Assembly: GCF_000341285.1 (NCBI RefSeq)
Contig: NW_005178475.1
Location: 401,834 to 465,833, forward strand
Source of the DNA: Galdieria sulphuraria
Taxonomy: Eukaryota; Rhodophyta; Bangiophyceae; Galdieriales; Galdieriaceae
Direction of reading: 5' to 3'
DNA length: 64,000 bases
This document shows positions 32,001 through 41,830 of this stretch, piece after piece. The position numbers were made by a program, and so were the translations under genes. Position 1 is the stretch's first letter, and the number at the start of each line of letters is the position of its first letter. The notes below the pieces were generated by a model, which was not told the DNA's origin, ran no database searches, and worked only from the letters and a program-made list of their open reading frames with translations.

Positions 32001-32932
32001 ATGAAGTTACGGTAAAGTAAACACTGTTAGATAACCGAGTGTTGTGTTTTGATAAGCCTTGTTAGAATTTTATTCCTAGGAGATACCGGTGTCGGTAAAA
32101 GTGTAAGAATGGAAAAGAGTTTTTGTAATTCATTATTGGATAAAACTTATTATTATTTGTATCTAGTCACTTATTCAAGACTTGTGTTCATATTCTGGTT
32201 CTGTGCAAACAAGCTTGCACGAAAGTTTGTATGTTTCAGTCTTTGGAGTTGTGTAATAGAGCTAAGAAACAACTGTATAGAAGACCTACAAAGGGGTTTT
32301 CGATTTCTTGTATTATATTGCCGTTATCTGTTGAAAGAGAGACTATGGAAAGGAAAACTATCGTAGAACTATGGGAATGGGGTGGTTTTCCAACCAGTAC
32401 GAGTGTTTTTCAACGTGCTTTCCGTAGTGTTCCTTTCGATGGCATTGTATTTGTGTATGACTTGACTATTTCTTCAACAAGAGATAGTTTATGGAAGTAT
32501 TGGGCAGTTCAAGTTCAAAATAGCTTTGGAGATGTGGAAGGAGGTATAGAAAGAGACAATCGAAACTCTTATTCCTTTTGGAGAGAGAGTGGGTCTTTGA
32601 AAAAGGCAGGAGAAACTTTGAGATATCTTTTCCTTCAAATCCTTTCTTCTGTTTTACCTTATGTTAACCAGCAATGGAAAGAGAAAATGGAAACTTATTA
32701 TTTATATGAATTAAGTCAACAGTTTCCAGTAGCAGTAATAGGGAAAAAGTCGGATATTTGGAGCCAACGAAGAAAACTAAAACTACACAAGTCTAATCCT
32801 ACTCATGACAAGAACATCTTTTATGGCCCATTTCATACGGAACAAGCAATTGTTGGTCAGGATCGATGCTTTTGGAATTTTCTTAGTGCAGTGTTGGAAC
32901 GTAAATCTAACAAGATAAATAAATACTACTAG
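32001..32932 (+). CDS. RABL3: RABL3-like small GTPase
   Basis: ATG 32001 starts MKLR; an intron joins LVRILFLGDTGVGKS, an intact Ras-type P-loop, followed by another intron and SLIQDLCS. After one more intron of uncertain borders (32240-32345), the main exon reads ERKTIVELWEWGGFP, like the RABL3/RAB-like ELWDVGG switch-II region. FDGIVFVYDLTISSTRDSLWKYW and VAVIGKKSD (the NKxD equivalent) follow. There is no C-terminal prenylation cysteine, as in RABL3. The closest fit is RABL3 rather than ARF or classical Rab. Intron borders in the 5' third are provisional: one candidate would be only 28 nt. Confidence 0.7.
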
Positions 32933-32971
32933 TCACTCACAACCCATCATATCGTAATCAACTGTGTATAA

Positions 32972-33961
32972 ATGAGTCAAAAGGGTAAACTAGTTATTGG
33001 TTATTCGTGCAACTTGAAGAAGCGCCAATCCTTCTTTCAACCTTTTGGTGATTATTTAGCAAGAAAAGGACATATTTTGACTGAGCTTCAATTGGAAGAT
33101 ATCTATTCGTTACCACATTGCGACGTCATTATTCATAAAAGAACGGATGATATGGCCGCTGCGTTTCAAGGAGACACCGTTGCAAGTTCTCGTATGGTGT
33201 CCTTGCAGAACTTTCTTCAGTCCAACAACACTACTTTGATAATAGACGATATGGCAGCTGTATGGTCAGTGATTAGTAGGAAAGGATTGTTACAAAAGAT
33301 TGATGAAATTGTTGCTGCAACACAGAAATATTATTCTTGTACTGGCCATTCCACGTATTCTTTGAAGAGACTAGAATGGTTACAAATATCCAATGAAACC
33401 AGTTGTTTTCAGTCAGTATCTTTTCCAATCATTCTAAAGTCTTTACCAGCATGTGGTGTAAACAAGTCACATCGTATGTACATTGTAAAGAATGAACGAG
33501 CCTTGGAGGAAGTATTGAATACTTATTTTGCAAAAAATGAAGTTGTCATTGCTCAGCGACTAGTTCCTAGCTCGTATATTTGGAAAGTATACGTGATTGG
33601 AGACAACGTGGATATATTTTGTCAACCTAACCTTCCCTTGTTTCATATTCAACGAGAAGTTTATAAAGGACAAGGATGGTTTTGTTTTGATAGTCAAGTG
33701 AGTTTTGCAGAAACGAATGGAATCATCTATTCTCCTCCTGAAGAAACTTTGGACTCTCTACGTCATTTCATTGAACCTTTGATTCCAATTGTTTCGCATG
33801 TTTTAGGATTGAGTTTATATGGCTTAGACATTATATTCGATGAAGTGGAGAGACATTATTGCATTGTGGATATCAACTACTTTCCTTCTTTTCGTGGCGT
33901 TGAGAATTGTTTTGATAAGATATGGATGATGATAAGAAAAGGGCGAAATAGGGAAGAGTAG
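32972..33961 (+). CDS. ITPK1: Inositol-tetrakisphosphate 1-kinase (ITPK1)
   Basis: An ATP-grasp kinase that phosphorylates Ins(1,3,4)P3 and Ins(3,4,5,6)P4 on the route to InsP6 and pyrophosphates. A single-exon ORF of 329 residues, near family length. It begins with the N-terminal domain (LVIGYSCNLKKRQSFFQPF, DVIIHKRTDDMAA). The ATP-grasp core shows FPIILKSLPACGVNKSHRMYIVKN (ATP-binding Lys), VVIAQRLVP (hinge), WKVYVIGD and the metal-binding C-terminal triad GLDIIFDE ... YCIVDINYFPSFRGV. The latter matches the IDINxFPGYxGV family signature. Confidence 0.93.
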   Translation: MSQKGKLVIGYSCNLKKRQSFFQPFGDYLARKGHILTELQLEDIYSLPHCDVIIHKRTDDMAAAFQGDTVASSRMVSLQNFLQSNNTTLIIDDMAAVWSVISRKGLLQKIDEIVAATQKYYSCTGHSTYSLKRLEWLQISNETSCFQSVSFPIILKSLPACGVNKSHRMYIVKNERALEEVLNTYFAKNEVVIAQRLVPSSYIWKVYVIGDNVDIFCQPNLPLFHIQREVYKGQGWFCFDSQVSFAETNGIIYSPPEETLDSLRHFIEPLIPIVSHVLGLSLYGLDIIFDEVERHYCIVDINYFPSFRGVENCFDKIWMMIRKGRNREE

Positions 33962-33984
33962 ATTGAAGAACAACACTTGGAAGA

Positions 33985-34814
33985 ATGTCAACTTTGGAAG
34001 AACAAGACAACTTGATAAAAAGTTCTCCTGAAAAGGAAGAAAAACCTAGTTATCAATCTACCAAAGTATGGAGCGAAAGTTCTCCTCCTCGACCACAACA
34101 CACTTTGGGAGGAAAGCGACGACTCTATTCTCCCACAACGACACTTACTCCGAACCGACAAGACTTTGCTTGGAATCCAGTTAAAGAAGAGACTTCAGCT
34201 GCAAATACCAGTGCATATGTAAATACACAAGGAAATGGTTCAAGTTTTTCCCTTTGGAGATTGATTCACTACTTGCTTGGAAGTGTTTTGTTTTCAGTAT
34301 TCTTTTATATTTTCCTATTTCCACTTTTATTTGTATTTGTGTTGGGTGTGATTCTTGCAGCTGTCGTTTTTGGAGTTTATTGTATTTATTTGGCTTGTAT
34401 GAATACTCAACCTCCTAGTCCACTTCCATTGTTGGTATTCTTGCCGTTTGTGTTGGTATTGTATGGAATCTTATTGGTTTTCGGTGCACAACGCTCCAGC
34501 CATCGTTCTTTGACTGCATTCTGGGGAAGATTGTGTTTCTCGGTGGGTGTCATTGCTGGATTCTCTACTCCCTTTTATTTGTGGTGGAAGCAAATGTTGA
34601 ATACTTTGGAGTTGTTGTATGCAGGTGTAGGAACCGTAAGTTGAGAACGGAACAAAAGATTATCATTTTGGTTGACCTTGCTTGTATATATGTTTTATTT
34701 GAAAAGCTTCTTTTAACTATATCCTTTGCAATGACTATTTTATTGCTCGAGTCAGATATGTTGTCTCCAAGACAACTTATTACCACACAAAGTGCCAATG
34801 CTCAACTAGCTTAA
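33985..34814 (+). CDS. Multi-pass membrane protein, unknown
   Basis: The N-terminal 100 residues are polar, Ser/Pro/Thr-rich and presumably cytosolic. Four strongly hydrophobic segments follow (LLGSVLFSVFFYIFLFPLLFVFVLG, VVFGVYCIYLACM, LLVFLPFVLVLYGILLVFG, LCFSVGVIAGFSTPFYLWW). After VGT a GTAAGT donor starts an intron of about 72 nt; the second exon adds a fifth hydrophobic stretch (LLLTISFAMTILLLE) and ends at TAA 34814. Without splicing the ORF would stop at 34644. No family recognised. It lies 23 bp after the ITPK1 gene on the same strand and converges on prohibitin-2. Confidence 0.6.
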
Positions 34815-34849
34815 TAATGAACCCTATGGTTGCTATGCTATGTGATTGA

Positions 34850-35977
34850 TTATTTTCGTTTGGAGACGTTGTTCAATTCTTCTTCCATTTCATGAAAGCT
34901 AGAAGTACTTTCCGTTTCGACATCTCCTAAATTGAGTTGCAAGGAATCCGAATTAAGAAATACGCGGTTCTGAGAGTTGGCAATTGTATTTGCAATATCT
35001 CTTGCTGCTTCAATTTTTCTCAACTTGATGAATCCTGGATTGTTCTTCATAGCCTCTCCTATCATTTTCTACATTAAGTTTTTAGACTTCGTAGGAATTG
35101 CCAATGATTACCTATCAATTTGGCAGATTGTGCCTCGCCTTGTGCTCGAATGATAATGGATTTCTTATCTTGTTGGGCTTTTTCGACAAAGAATCTGGCT
35201 CTTTCTGCTTCTTGTTGAGCAACTTGTTTGGCTTCAACTGCAGCTGTGTATTCTTTTCCAAAGGCTAAATGTGTTATCGATACATCATCCAATACAATAT
35301 TGAAATCTTTTGCTCTCTCCCTTAGATTCCTTGAAATCAAACGCGATACTTGTTCACGTTGCGTAATTAACTGCGACGCGTTGAACTGAGCTACGACCGA
35401 CTTTAACACTTCGTTCACGATACTGGGAAGAACTCTCTCATCATAATCAGTTCCCAAAGTTTGATAAATGACGGGAATTTTATCTGGATCAGGTCTTGAG
35501 AGTACCCGAAGTGTGATTTGAACCATTTGCAAGTCTACAAGATGAAAGTAGCGAGTAACCAGATAAATATCTTTCCCTTACCTCGACTGCCGGTTAGAGA
35601 CTGTACGCTTCTTGGTTTAGCTCGTACGTCATAAATAATAGGCACATCAAAGAAAGGAATTCGTACGTGAGTTCCTTCTCCATACACTTTGGGTCTCACT
35701 CCAGTAAACTTGTTAAAGATGACCGCTCGATGACCACCGTCCACTATAAGCAACAATATCAACACTTCGTTTAACTATCACTAGAGAAACTCACCATTAT
35801 ATAAACCATATTTATAGCCAATGGCAGCAGTAGCTATACCTGCAACTGCCAAACCTGCAGCACGAGCAGCTTTCAAAGCTTCATCAACTATACATATACA
35901 TATAGAAATAAAAGAAACTTACCAGGGCCACCACCAGGAGGCATACGAAAGTTATTCCAAGGTATTCTACTTGCCAT
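34850..35977 (-). CDS. PHB2: Prohibitin-2 (PHB2)
   Basis: Forms ring complexes with PHB1 in the mitochondrial inner membrane. ATG 35977 opens [18 protein letters not shown]. Intron 1 (35888-35922) is only 35 nt with canonical GTAAGT and TATAG. The single TM helix is in [22 protein letters not shown]. The PHB domain follows ([110 protein letters not shown]) and then [22 protein letters not shown]. Residue choices throughout ([19 protein letters not shown]) fit PHB2 rather than PHB1. Four introns in all. Confidence 0.95.
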
Positions 35978-36118
35978 TGAATTCAAAGGGTCAATAACTT
36001 CACCGTTTTTTCAAAAAGTTTTCAAAAGACCTATTTATTGGCGTCGTAGACAATCCGATCAGCAAATGCGGAATGTGTGAAGTAGTCAATATGTGATTAT
36101 CATCATAATAATAATAAT

Positions 36119-38402
36119 CTATTGAGATGGAGAAACTTTGTTCTGTGTATAACTTAAACGATCTATGCCTACTATTTCATAGTTGGGTAAAGGAGGTTCT
36201 ACTCTGCTATTCAAAGACAGATATTCCGTTTCAAATCCATAACTAGTAACGCGAACTGGAGTCTTCAGTTGTATCTACACCTCATTGAGACACTTTTTAA
36301 CACAAAAATTATTCTCTTACTGTGTCATAAAAGATTGCATTCTCATTCTCGTTACAAGTTTTCTCTTTTGTCAAATACACAACCAAATCAACTGTAATAG
36401 AACCACTACCAGGAAACGTATACATATCGATAACGATGGGAAGTCCAGAAACAGAATCCACTATAGGAGGGTCTGGAAGGAACAAATCTTGTGGCTCATC
36501 CAATCCTTCCAATCTCCTTCTACTCTTTTCACCTATAGGAATCTGGTTGCAAGCAATTCACAACAATCCTTGTAGGATAGTGAATATATATTTACCTTGT
36601 TATCGTCAATACCTATGGGAGGTGTAGTAGATACAATAGGTCCTTGCATATTTACATGTGTCAAGGTTTTGCCAGCAAAACGATATCCTTTTGGTGCAGT
36701 TACATCAATCACAAGACGAGCAATGCCAGGTATCAAATAAAGAGAATCTTCCATAGCCATCTTTCTTCCTCTCAAAAATGGATAAATATATTGAAATGCA
36801 TCATAATCTGCAACTTGTTCTCTTATGCTATGTAATGTCCAAGGAGGAGGTAAATTCTCCAATTGCGAAACATTGCAATGCTTCAGAATCTTATGAAGTG
36901 GATGCAATTGAGTTGTCTCTATAGGAATCTTCATTGAACTGTTTGCAAACTGTTTAAGATACCCTAACCAGGCATCCATTCCAAACTGCTTATCCAATAC
37001 TTGGAGAGATATTTGCTTTAGATGTTCTTTAGGATGACTCAATTTCCATACTGCAAGAGGTGCAATAGTTAATACAGAAATACTTGTTCCATCCATTTCA
37101 ACAGCAAGTGGTCGACCAAATGCTCCATCCAACTGATGATCCCATTTCATTTCAAGTTTTGGAGTCACTTTGGCAGTCCATGACGTCCTCCAAATATCAC
37201 AAAAATCCAATGCTTTTGTAAGATTATCATAAGAAAATCGATATTCTTCAGGATATAGAGTAGAAACATGACCAGCTTTCCAATCTGCCATTCGCAAACA
37301 TCCATTTTCTGTATCTGCTATGTATATCGCATCTCCATTCCATGCCATACCAGAAGGTTGATGAAAGGCACAAGAACTAAAGTCACCATCACGAAACCAA
37401 GCAACTCCACAGCCAATAGTTCCTAATATCTTGCCATTGGTTTCCAAAACTACAATGCGGTGATGAAAAGTATCCGAAACCAATATCCATTTCTTATCGG
37501 GATGAATGAAAGCATCTCTCGGAAATCTAAAAATGGTTTGTGGAACTTGTAGCAATACTCGTGGACCTCTTTCCTACTTGTGTCAAAACAAAGTCAGAAT
37601 GATATGGTCTCTCATGAGCAGAAATCAATATTTGACTCACCGCAAAAGCCAACCGTTGCTGATATTCCAATTCTCGAAAGGCATACCACGAGTCAAGTGC
37701 ATTGAATTGCAGACTAGAAGCAACTTTTTCTGCATTCATTACATGAATAGAGTTCATCTTTGGCAAATGTACTTGTAAAACTAGTTCTTGAAGACTATGC
37801 TCTGCACCTTGTGATGGACATTGGATAGAATGAGATGCTGACTGGCGAAACTCGTGAACGCCATAAAATATTTTATGTTCCCCTTTGAATAACCAAGAAG
37901 CTCCACTTTCTTGTAAGAGTTTCAAACCCACTCTCTTCCACTCCTTGTCCAATGCAAGTTGATCTGCCAAGTCTTCCCAATCTTTTGTTGAACTCAACCT
38001 AATCACTGGTTCACGAATATTAAAAGCTGCAATTTGCTTCTGCAAATCCTCATCACTTGACAATTCTATAAATATCAAAGGTATTGACTGGCTCTGAGAA
38101 GTATGTTGTAACCTATTACGAGTCAACTGAACAAGCCACCTTAAAGTGTATTGCCAATCCAAAAGAGGTGCTTGTTCTATCAAGTTGCCTTGCCAACGAC
38201 CAACAGATTGGAACGCAAACAAACTTGGAAAACTAAACCAAGTTTTCAACAGATTCTGTAGTGTATTCGACAGTGATTTGCTCTCACAAGTGACATTATA
38301 TACTGTCAAACCTGTTTCTGAAGCAAATTTTGTATAAAAAAAGCAAAAGTTATTTACTCGAAAGTGGAAAAATATTCTCCTTTTTCCAATACATGAAAAC
38401 AT
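36119..38402 (-). CDS. NHL-repeat protein, NHLRC2-like, with unusual N-terminus
   Basis: ATG 38402 lies one base after the stop of the upstream bHLH-PAS gene. The first exon (38402 to about 37641) encodes about 254 residues that I cannot assign; NHLRC2 proteins normally have a thioredoxin-like domain here, and no CxxC or thioredoxin pattern is visible. An intron joins RLAFA to ERGPRVLLQVPQ. The beta-propeller then shows NHL repeats: FRFPRDAFIHPDKKWILVSDTFHHRIVVLE, GDFSSCAFHQPSGMAW and IYIADTENGCLRMAD, all close to NHLRC2. C-terminal exons, after introns near 36550-36600 and 36260-36305, form a beta-rich domain ending at TAG 36119-36121. Function unknown in algae. Confidence 0.72.
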
Positions 38403-38403
38403 C

Positions 38404-39852
38404 TTAAATTCTATTATGATTGTCTGCCATTTCATGAAGAACAGAAGCCCATCGTTGTACATGCATAGTAATATCGTGTTCGATGGAAAGGAATCCGTTG
38501 GGTTGACCAGTTTGCTTATCTACAGCTGCAACTGTAAGCGAAACCAACCAAATATCATCTCCAGATTTGGCAATTCTTCTAAACCATGTAAGTATCGTTT
38601 GACTTGTCTTATTCTTTAAGCGACTGGCAACGGATTCTTCTTCCGCCTTATTTTCAACTTGACTTTCTAAGTCTTGTCTATCAAAAGAAGATATGATGCG
38701 TTGCAAATTGTTTCGAATCAAATCTTGTTCATCAAAGTGTACATTAAAAGTATATGGGCTACCAATCATTTCCTCGACTCGATATCCAGTCATAAGTTCT
38801 ACTGAAGGACTCGCATAAATAAACCTGCCATCCAAATCCATCCTGTAAACAGCTTCTAACCAGCGATCTGAAGAACCTTCCAACATTGTTTCTATACAGA
38901 CACAACCTTCCACTTCACCACTACTACTTAGTAAATTAGTAAAACAACTCTTCAATTCCACAAAAGACCCATCTTCTCTCCTCCTACGTAAATGAACAGA
39001 AGAAGTAAAGCCTATCTCATGCCAGGTCTGCACAATGGGATAAACTGCATCTAAATCTTCGGGATGCAACAACGACCATACATCAGAACCTAACAACTCT
39101 TCAGGTTTGTAACCCAATACGTCCTTTACCGAATCACTCAGCCAAACAAGATGACCTTGTATATCACAAATAAACGAATAACAATTCTTTACAGTCGATA
39201 ACAATTGCAATATTTGACAAGACCTCTGCAAATCTTCAGGACTGGCAAGTCTCAAGTCACATGCAGTGGGTGGAATATATCGAGTCCAAGGAAAAGAATA
39301 ATCAATCTTTAAAGGGCCACGATAGGGACAACTGGAACGTAACTTTTGTTGTTCCAACGCAATACAAGAGTCTGAATCCTTTTCGGCAATAGCAGTTTCC
39401 AAAGTGCGTTCTACTTTAAGAGAACGAGATTCTTTCAATTGTTCTTGTAGTTGTTTCATCTCTTCTCTCAATTTTGCAACTTCTGCCTTCAATTTTTCAT
39501 TTTCTGATAAAGTAGACTGTACATAATCGACAGTAGCAGAAAGAGTAGACACGACATCCACTTTGCGCGTCTGATGGAGTGAAGGTAGCAAGCCTCTCAA
39601 CTGTTCAATCTTACTTGAAATAGTCATTCGCCTTTTTCTTTCTACTTCTCGATGCGAATTTTTACTATCTTCGGTCGTTGCTACTAACGTACCCACTTCC
39701 GCCTTGTGTTGGTGGTTGGAAGAAGTTTCTCTAGTCGACACCTTGTAGGAAAATTGGTTATTATGACCCTTTAAATTGTTGTGCTTCGGTGAAGTGGAAA
39801 CACTCTTCACACTATCTGTGGAGTCATTCAATTCCGAATGGTCCACTTGCAT
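38404..39852 (-). CDS. bHLH-PAS transcription factor
   Basis: The ORF holds a basic helix-loop-helix (SHREVERKRRMTISSKIEQLRGLLPS, with the His-Glu-Arg pattern of E-box binders; loop; VDVVSTLSATVDYVQ) followed by a leucine-rich coiled coil (LSENEKLKAEVAKLREEMKQLQEQL). Two PAS folds come next: PAS-A from NCYSFICDIQGHLVWLSDSVKDVLGYKPEELLGSDVWSLLHPEDL, and PAS-B from WLEAVYRMDLDGRFIYASPSVELMTGYRVEEMIG with a C-terminal PAC-like GFLSIEHDIT. The frame stays open upstream to about 40120 without an ATG, so the first ATG is 39852. Either this is the start or an upstream exon is spliced in from the RadA side. bHLH plus two PAS domains is the animal bHLH-PAS layout. Confidence 0.82.
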   Translation of the reverse strand: MQVDHSELNDSTDSVKSVSTSPKHNNLKGHNNQFSYKVSTRETSSNHQHKAEVGTLVATTEDSKNSHREVERKRRMTISSKIEQLRGLLPSLHQTRKVDVVSTLSATVDYVQSTLSENEKLKAEVAKLREEMKQLQEQLKESRSLKVERTLETAIAEKDSDSCIALEQQKLRSSCPYRGPLKIDYSFPWTRYIPPTACDLRLASPEDLQRSCQILQLLSTVKNCYSFICDIQGHLVWLSDSVKDVLGYKPEELLGSDVWSLLHPEDLDAVYPIVQTWHEIGFTSSVHLRRRREDGSFVELKSCFTNLLSSSGEVEGCVCIETMLEGSSDRWLEAVYRMDLDGRFIYASPSVELMTGYRVEEMIGSPYTFNVHFDEQDLIRNNLQRIISSFDRQDLESQVENKAEEESVASRLKNKTSQTILTWFRRIAKSGDDIWLVSLTVAAVDKQTGQPNGFLSIEHDITMHVQRWASVLHEMADNHNRI

Positions 39853-40105
39853 AGCTTCTGCGTTGTTGTCCCATTGAGAAGCCAAGGAGCTGTATTCCGG
39901 AGAATAGGAGTAAGGTTTCCAAGCTTTTCCATCTGTTTCACATATATCAGACAAGTTCCAAGGGTTTACGGTCTGAACCTCTTCCCAACGTCTCTTGTGA
40001 AGTGGTTGGTTTTGTACTAAAATATGCAGCCATTCAGAACACACGAAAAATTCTCTTAAAGGCACTGGAGATGAGGAATCTTTGTGGTAATTGGATGAGG
40101 TGGAT

Positions 40106-41776
40106 ATGTTTATATCGTTTGATCCGTTTTCCTGTTTTCAAAAGAGACTCGTTGGGGTTTTGGGTCGCAAACAAAAGAGATATATTGGTTTGAGAGAATG
40201 GCAATGTAAAGCTACTAACGATTCCAAATATGCTTGTCGAAACTGTGAATATCAAACGTTAAAATGGTTAGGCAGGTGTCCTCGATGCCAAGAGTGGGAT
40301 AGCTTTGACTATGTATATCAACCATCTTCTTTGCAAAAGAAATATACGAGAGTTGATATTCCTAAAGGATGGAGAAGAAGCGCCGAGTCTTCAAAGGATA
40401 CCGCAGATTTATTTTCTGTAGATGGAGTTTCGCAAGTATTGGAACAAGATTCCAAAAGTTTGGAAGAAAGACTAGCATTAACTAGTGAAGAACTCTCCAG
40501 AGTGTTTGGAGGTGGTATAATTGCAGGTTCAGTTGTTCTTATAGGAGGTGATCCTGGAGTTGGCAAAAGTACTTTGGCAGTTCAGATTGCAGCTGAAATA
40601 TTACAGCACTGCCAATCCAAAGTAATATATGTGAGTGGAGAAGAAAGTATTCCTCAACTTGTTGGAAGAATAAAAAGGCTGAATAAAATTCAAAGTGGTG
40701 AACTGAACGTTCTTTCGGAATCAGATGTAGATAGAATTGTCGACATAGTCAAAGCGCATTCTCCAGTGGCTCTCATAATAGATTCTATACAAACCTGTTC
40801 TACGGAGGAAATAGCATCAGGACCTGGAACAGTATCTCAAATTCGTGAATGTGCTGCCAAGTTAACTCAACTAGCAAAAGAAAGCAATATTGCAACCTTT
40901 CTTATAGGTCATGTAACCAAAAGGTATCCAACTTTACTTTTTATGTTGTTGATAATGATTCATTCTTTATATAGTGGTGATATTGCTGGTCCAAAAGTAC
41001 TAGAACATATTGTAGATACTGTATTATATTTGGAAGGAGAACGATATTCTAGGCATCGTATTTTGAGATGTGTGAAGAATCGTTTTGGAAGCACTAGTGA
41101 AATTGCAGTTCTTGAAATGACCGAGTATGGTTTATCTCAAGTGCTGAATCCTTCCCAATTGTTCTTAAGTCAACATCGCAATGGAGTGAATGATTCAGCG
41201 GATATTGGATTGGAAGGTTCTGCAGTTGTGGCTACTATGGAAGGAACCAGAGCTATATTAGTAGAAGTTCAAGGGCTAGCATTTCGTTCTGCTTTTTCAC
41301 AGCCCAGAAGAACTGCAAATGGGTTCGATCTAAGTAGACTTTATGTCCTACTTGCTGTACTCTCCAAACGATTGAATTATCCTTTTCAAACACATGATGT
41401 TTATTTGAACGTTGTAGGAGGTTTTCGCATTCAAGAACCCTCTGCCGACCTTGCTGCTGCTTTATGTCTTGTCTCCAGTCTTTGTGAAGTTCGTGTTCGA
41501 AAAGATACTGTATTCTTAGGTGAAGTGGGATTATGTGGAGAACTTCGTACTTGTTGGGACTTGGAAAGAAGAGTTTTCGAAGCAGAAAAATTAGGTTTTC
41601 GTCGCTTTGTTTGCCCATCTTTAGGTTCTCAAGTTAAAACAGGCTTTTCAGACATTGAAGTGATTCAATGCGCTGTTCTTCAAGATGCATTAAATGCAGG
41701 ATTATGTTCAAAGCCACGTTTGAAGAGAAGTATGGAACAGCTTCGTGAAAAGGAAAATGGGATACTTGAAGTTTGA
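40106..41776 (+). CDS. RADA: RadA/Sms DNA repair ATPase, organelle-type
   Basis: RadA is a bacterial RecA paralogue and branch-migration helicase; eukaryotic copies are organellar. The start is ATG 40106 (an upstream in-frame TTG is discounted), giving a basic, aromatic N-terminus suited to import. Next comes the Zn finger YACRNCEYQTLKWLGRCPRCQEW. Walker A is VLIGGDPGVGKSTLAVQIA, Walker B VALIIDSIQT, and the RadA-specific motif KNRFGSTSEI is present. The C-terminal Lon-like domain has FRSAFSQPRRTANGFDLSRLYVLLAVLSKR and DLAAALCL. A 51-nt GT-AG intron at 40924-40974 keeps the frame if retained; removing it restores GHVTKSGDIAGPKVLEH, matching bacterial RadA. Confidence 0.93.
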   Translation: MFISFDPFSCFQKRLVGVLGRKQKRYIGLREWQCKATNDSKYACRNCEYQTLKWLGRCPRCQEWDSFDYVYQPSSLQKKYTRVDIPKGWRRSAESSKDTADLFSVDGVSQVLEQDSKSLEERLALTSEELSRVFGGGIIAGSVVLIGGDPGVGKSTLAVQIAAEILQHCQSKVIYVSGEESIPQLVGRIKRLNKIQSGELNVLSESDVDRIVDIVKAHSPVALIIDSIQTCSTEEIASGPGTVSQIRECAAKLTQLAKESNIATFLIGHVTKRYPTLLFMLLIMIHSLYSGDIAGPKVLEHIVDTVLYLEGERYSRHRILRCVKNRFGSTSEIAVLEMTEYGLSQVLNPSQLFLSQHRNGVNDSADIGLEGSAVVATMEGTRAILVEVQGLAFRSAFSQPRRTANGFDLSRLYVLLAVLSKRLNYPFQTHDVYLNVVGGFRIQEPSADLAAALCLVSSLCEVRVRKDTVFLGEVGLCGELRTCWDLERRVFEAEKLGFRRFVCPSLGSQVKTGFSDIEVIQCAVLQDALNAGLCSKPRLKRSMEQLREKENGILEV

Positions 41777-41830
41777 AAAGAAAAACAAAATATATTTTAT
41801 CAATGCCATTTTCAGAAACGTACAAAATAT

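Noticed and set aside
32240-32345. 28-nt intron in the RABL3-like gene
   Set aside because: Keeps the frame but is shorter than any secure intron here; other borders are possible, so I left the junction open.
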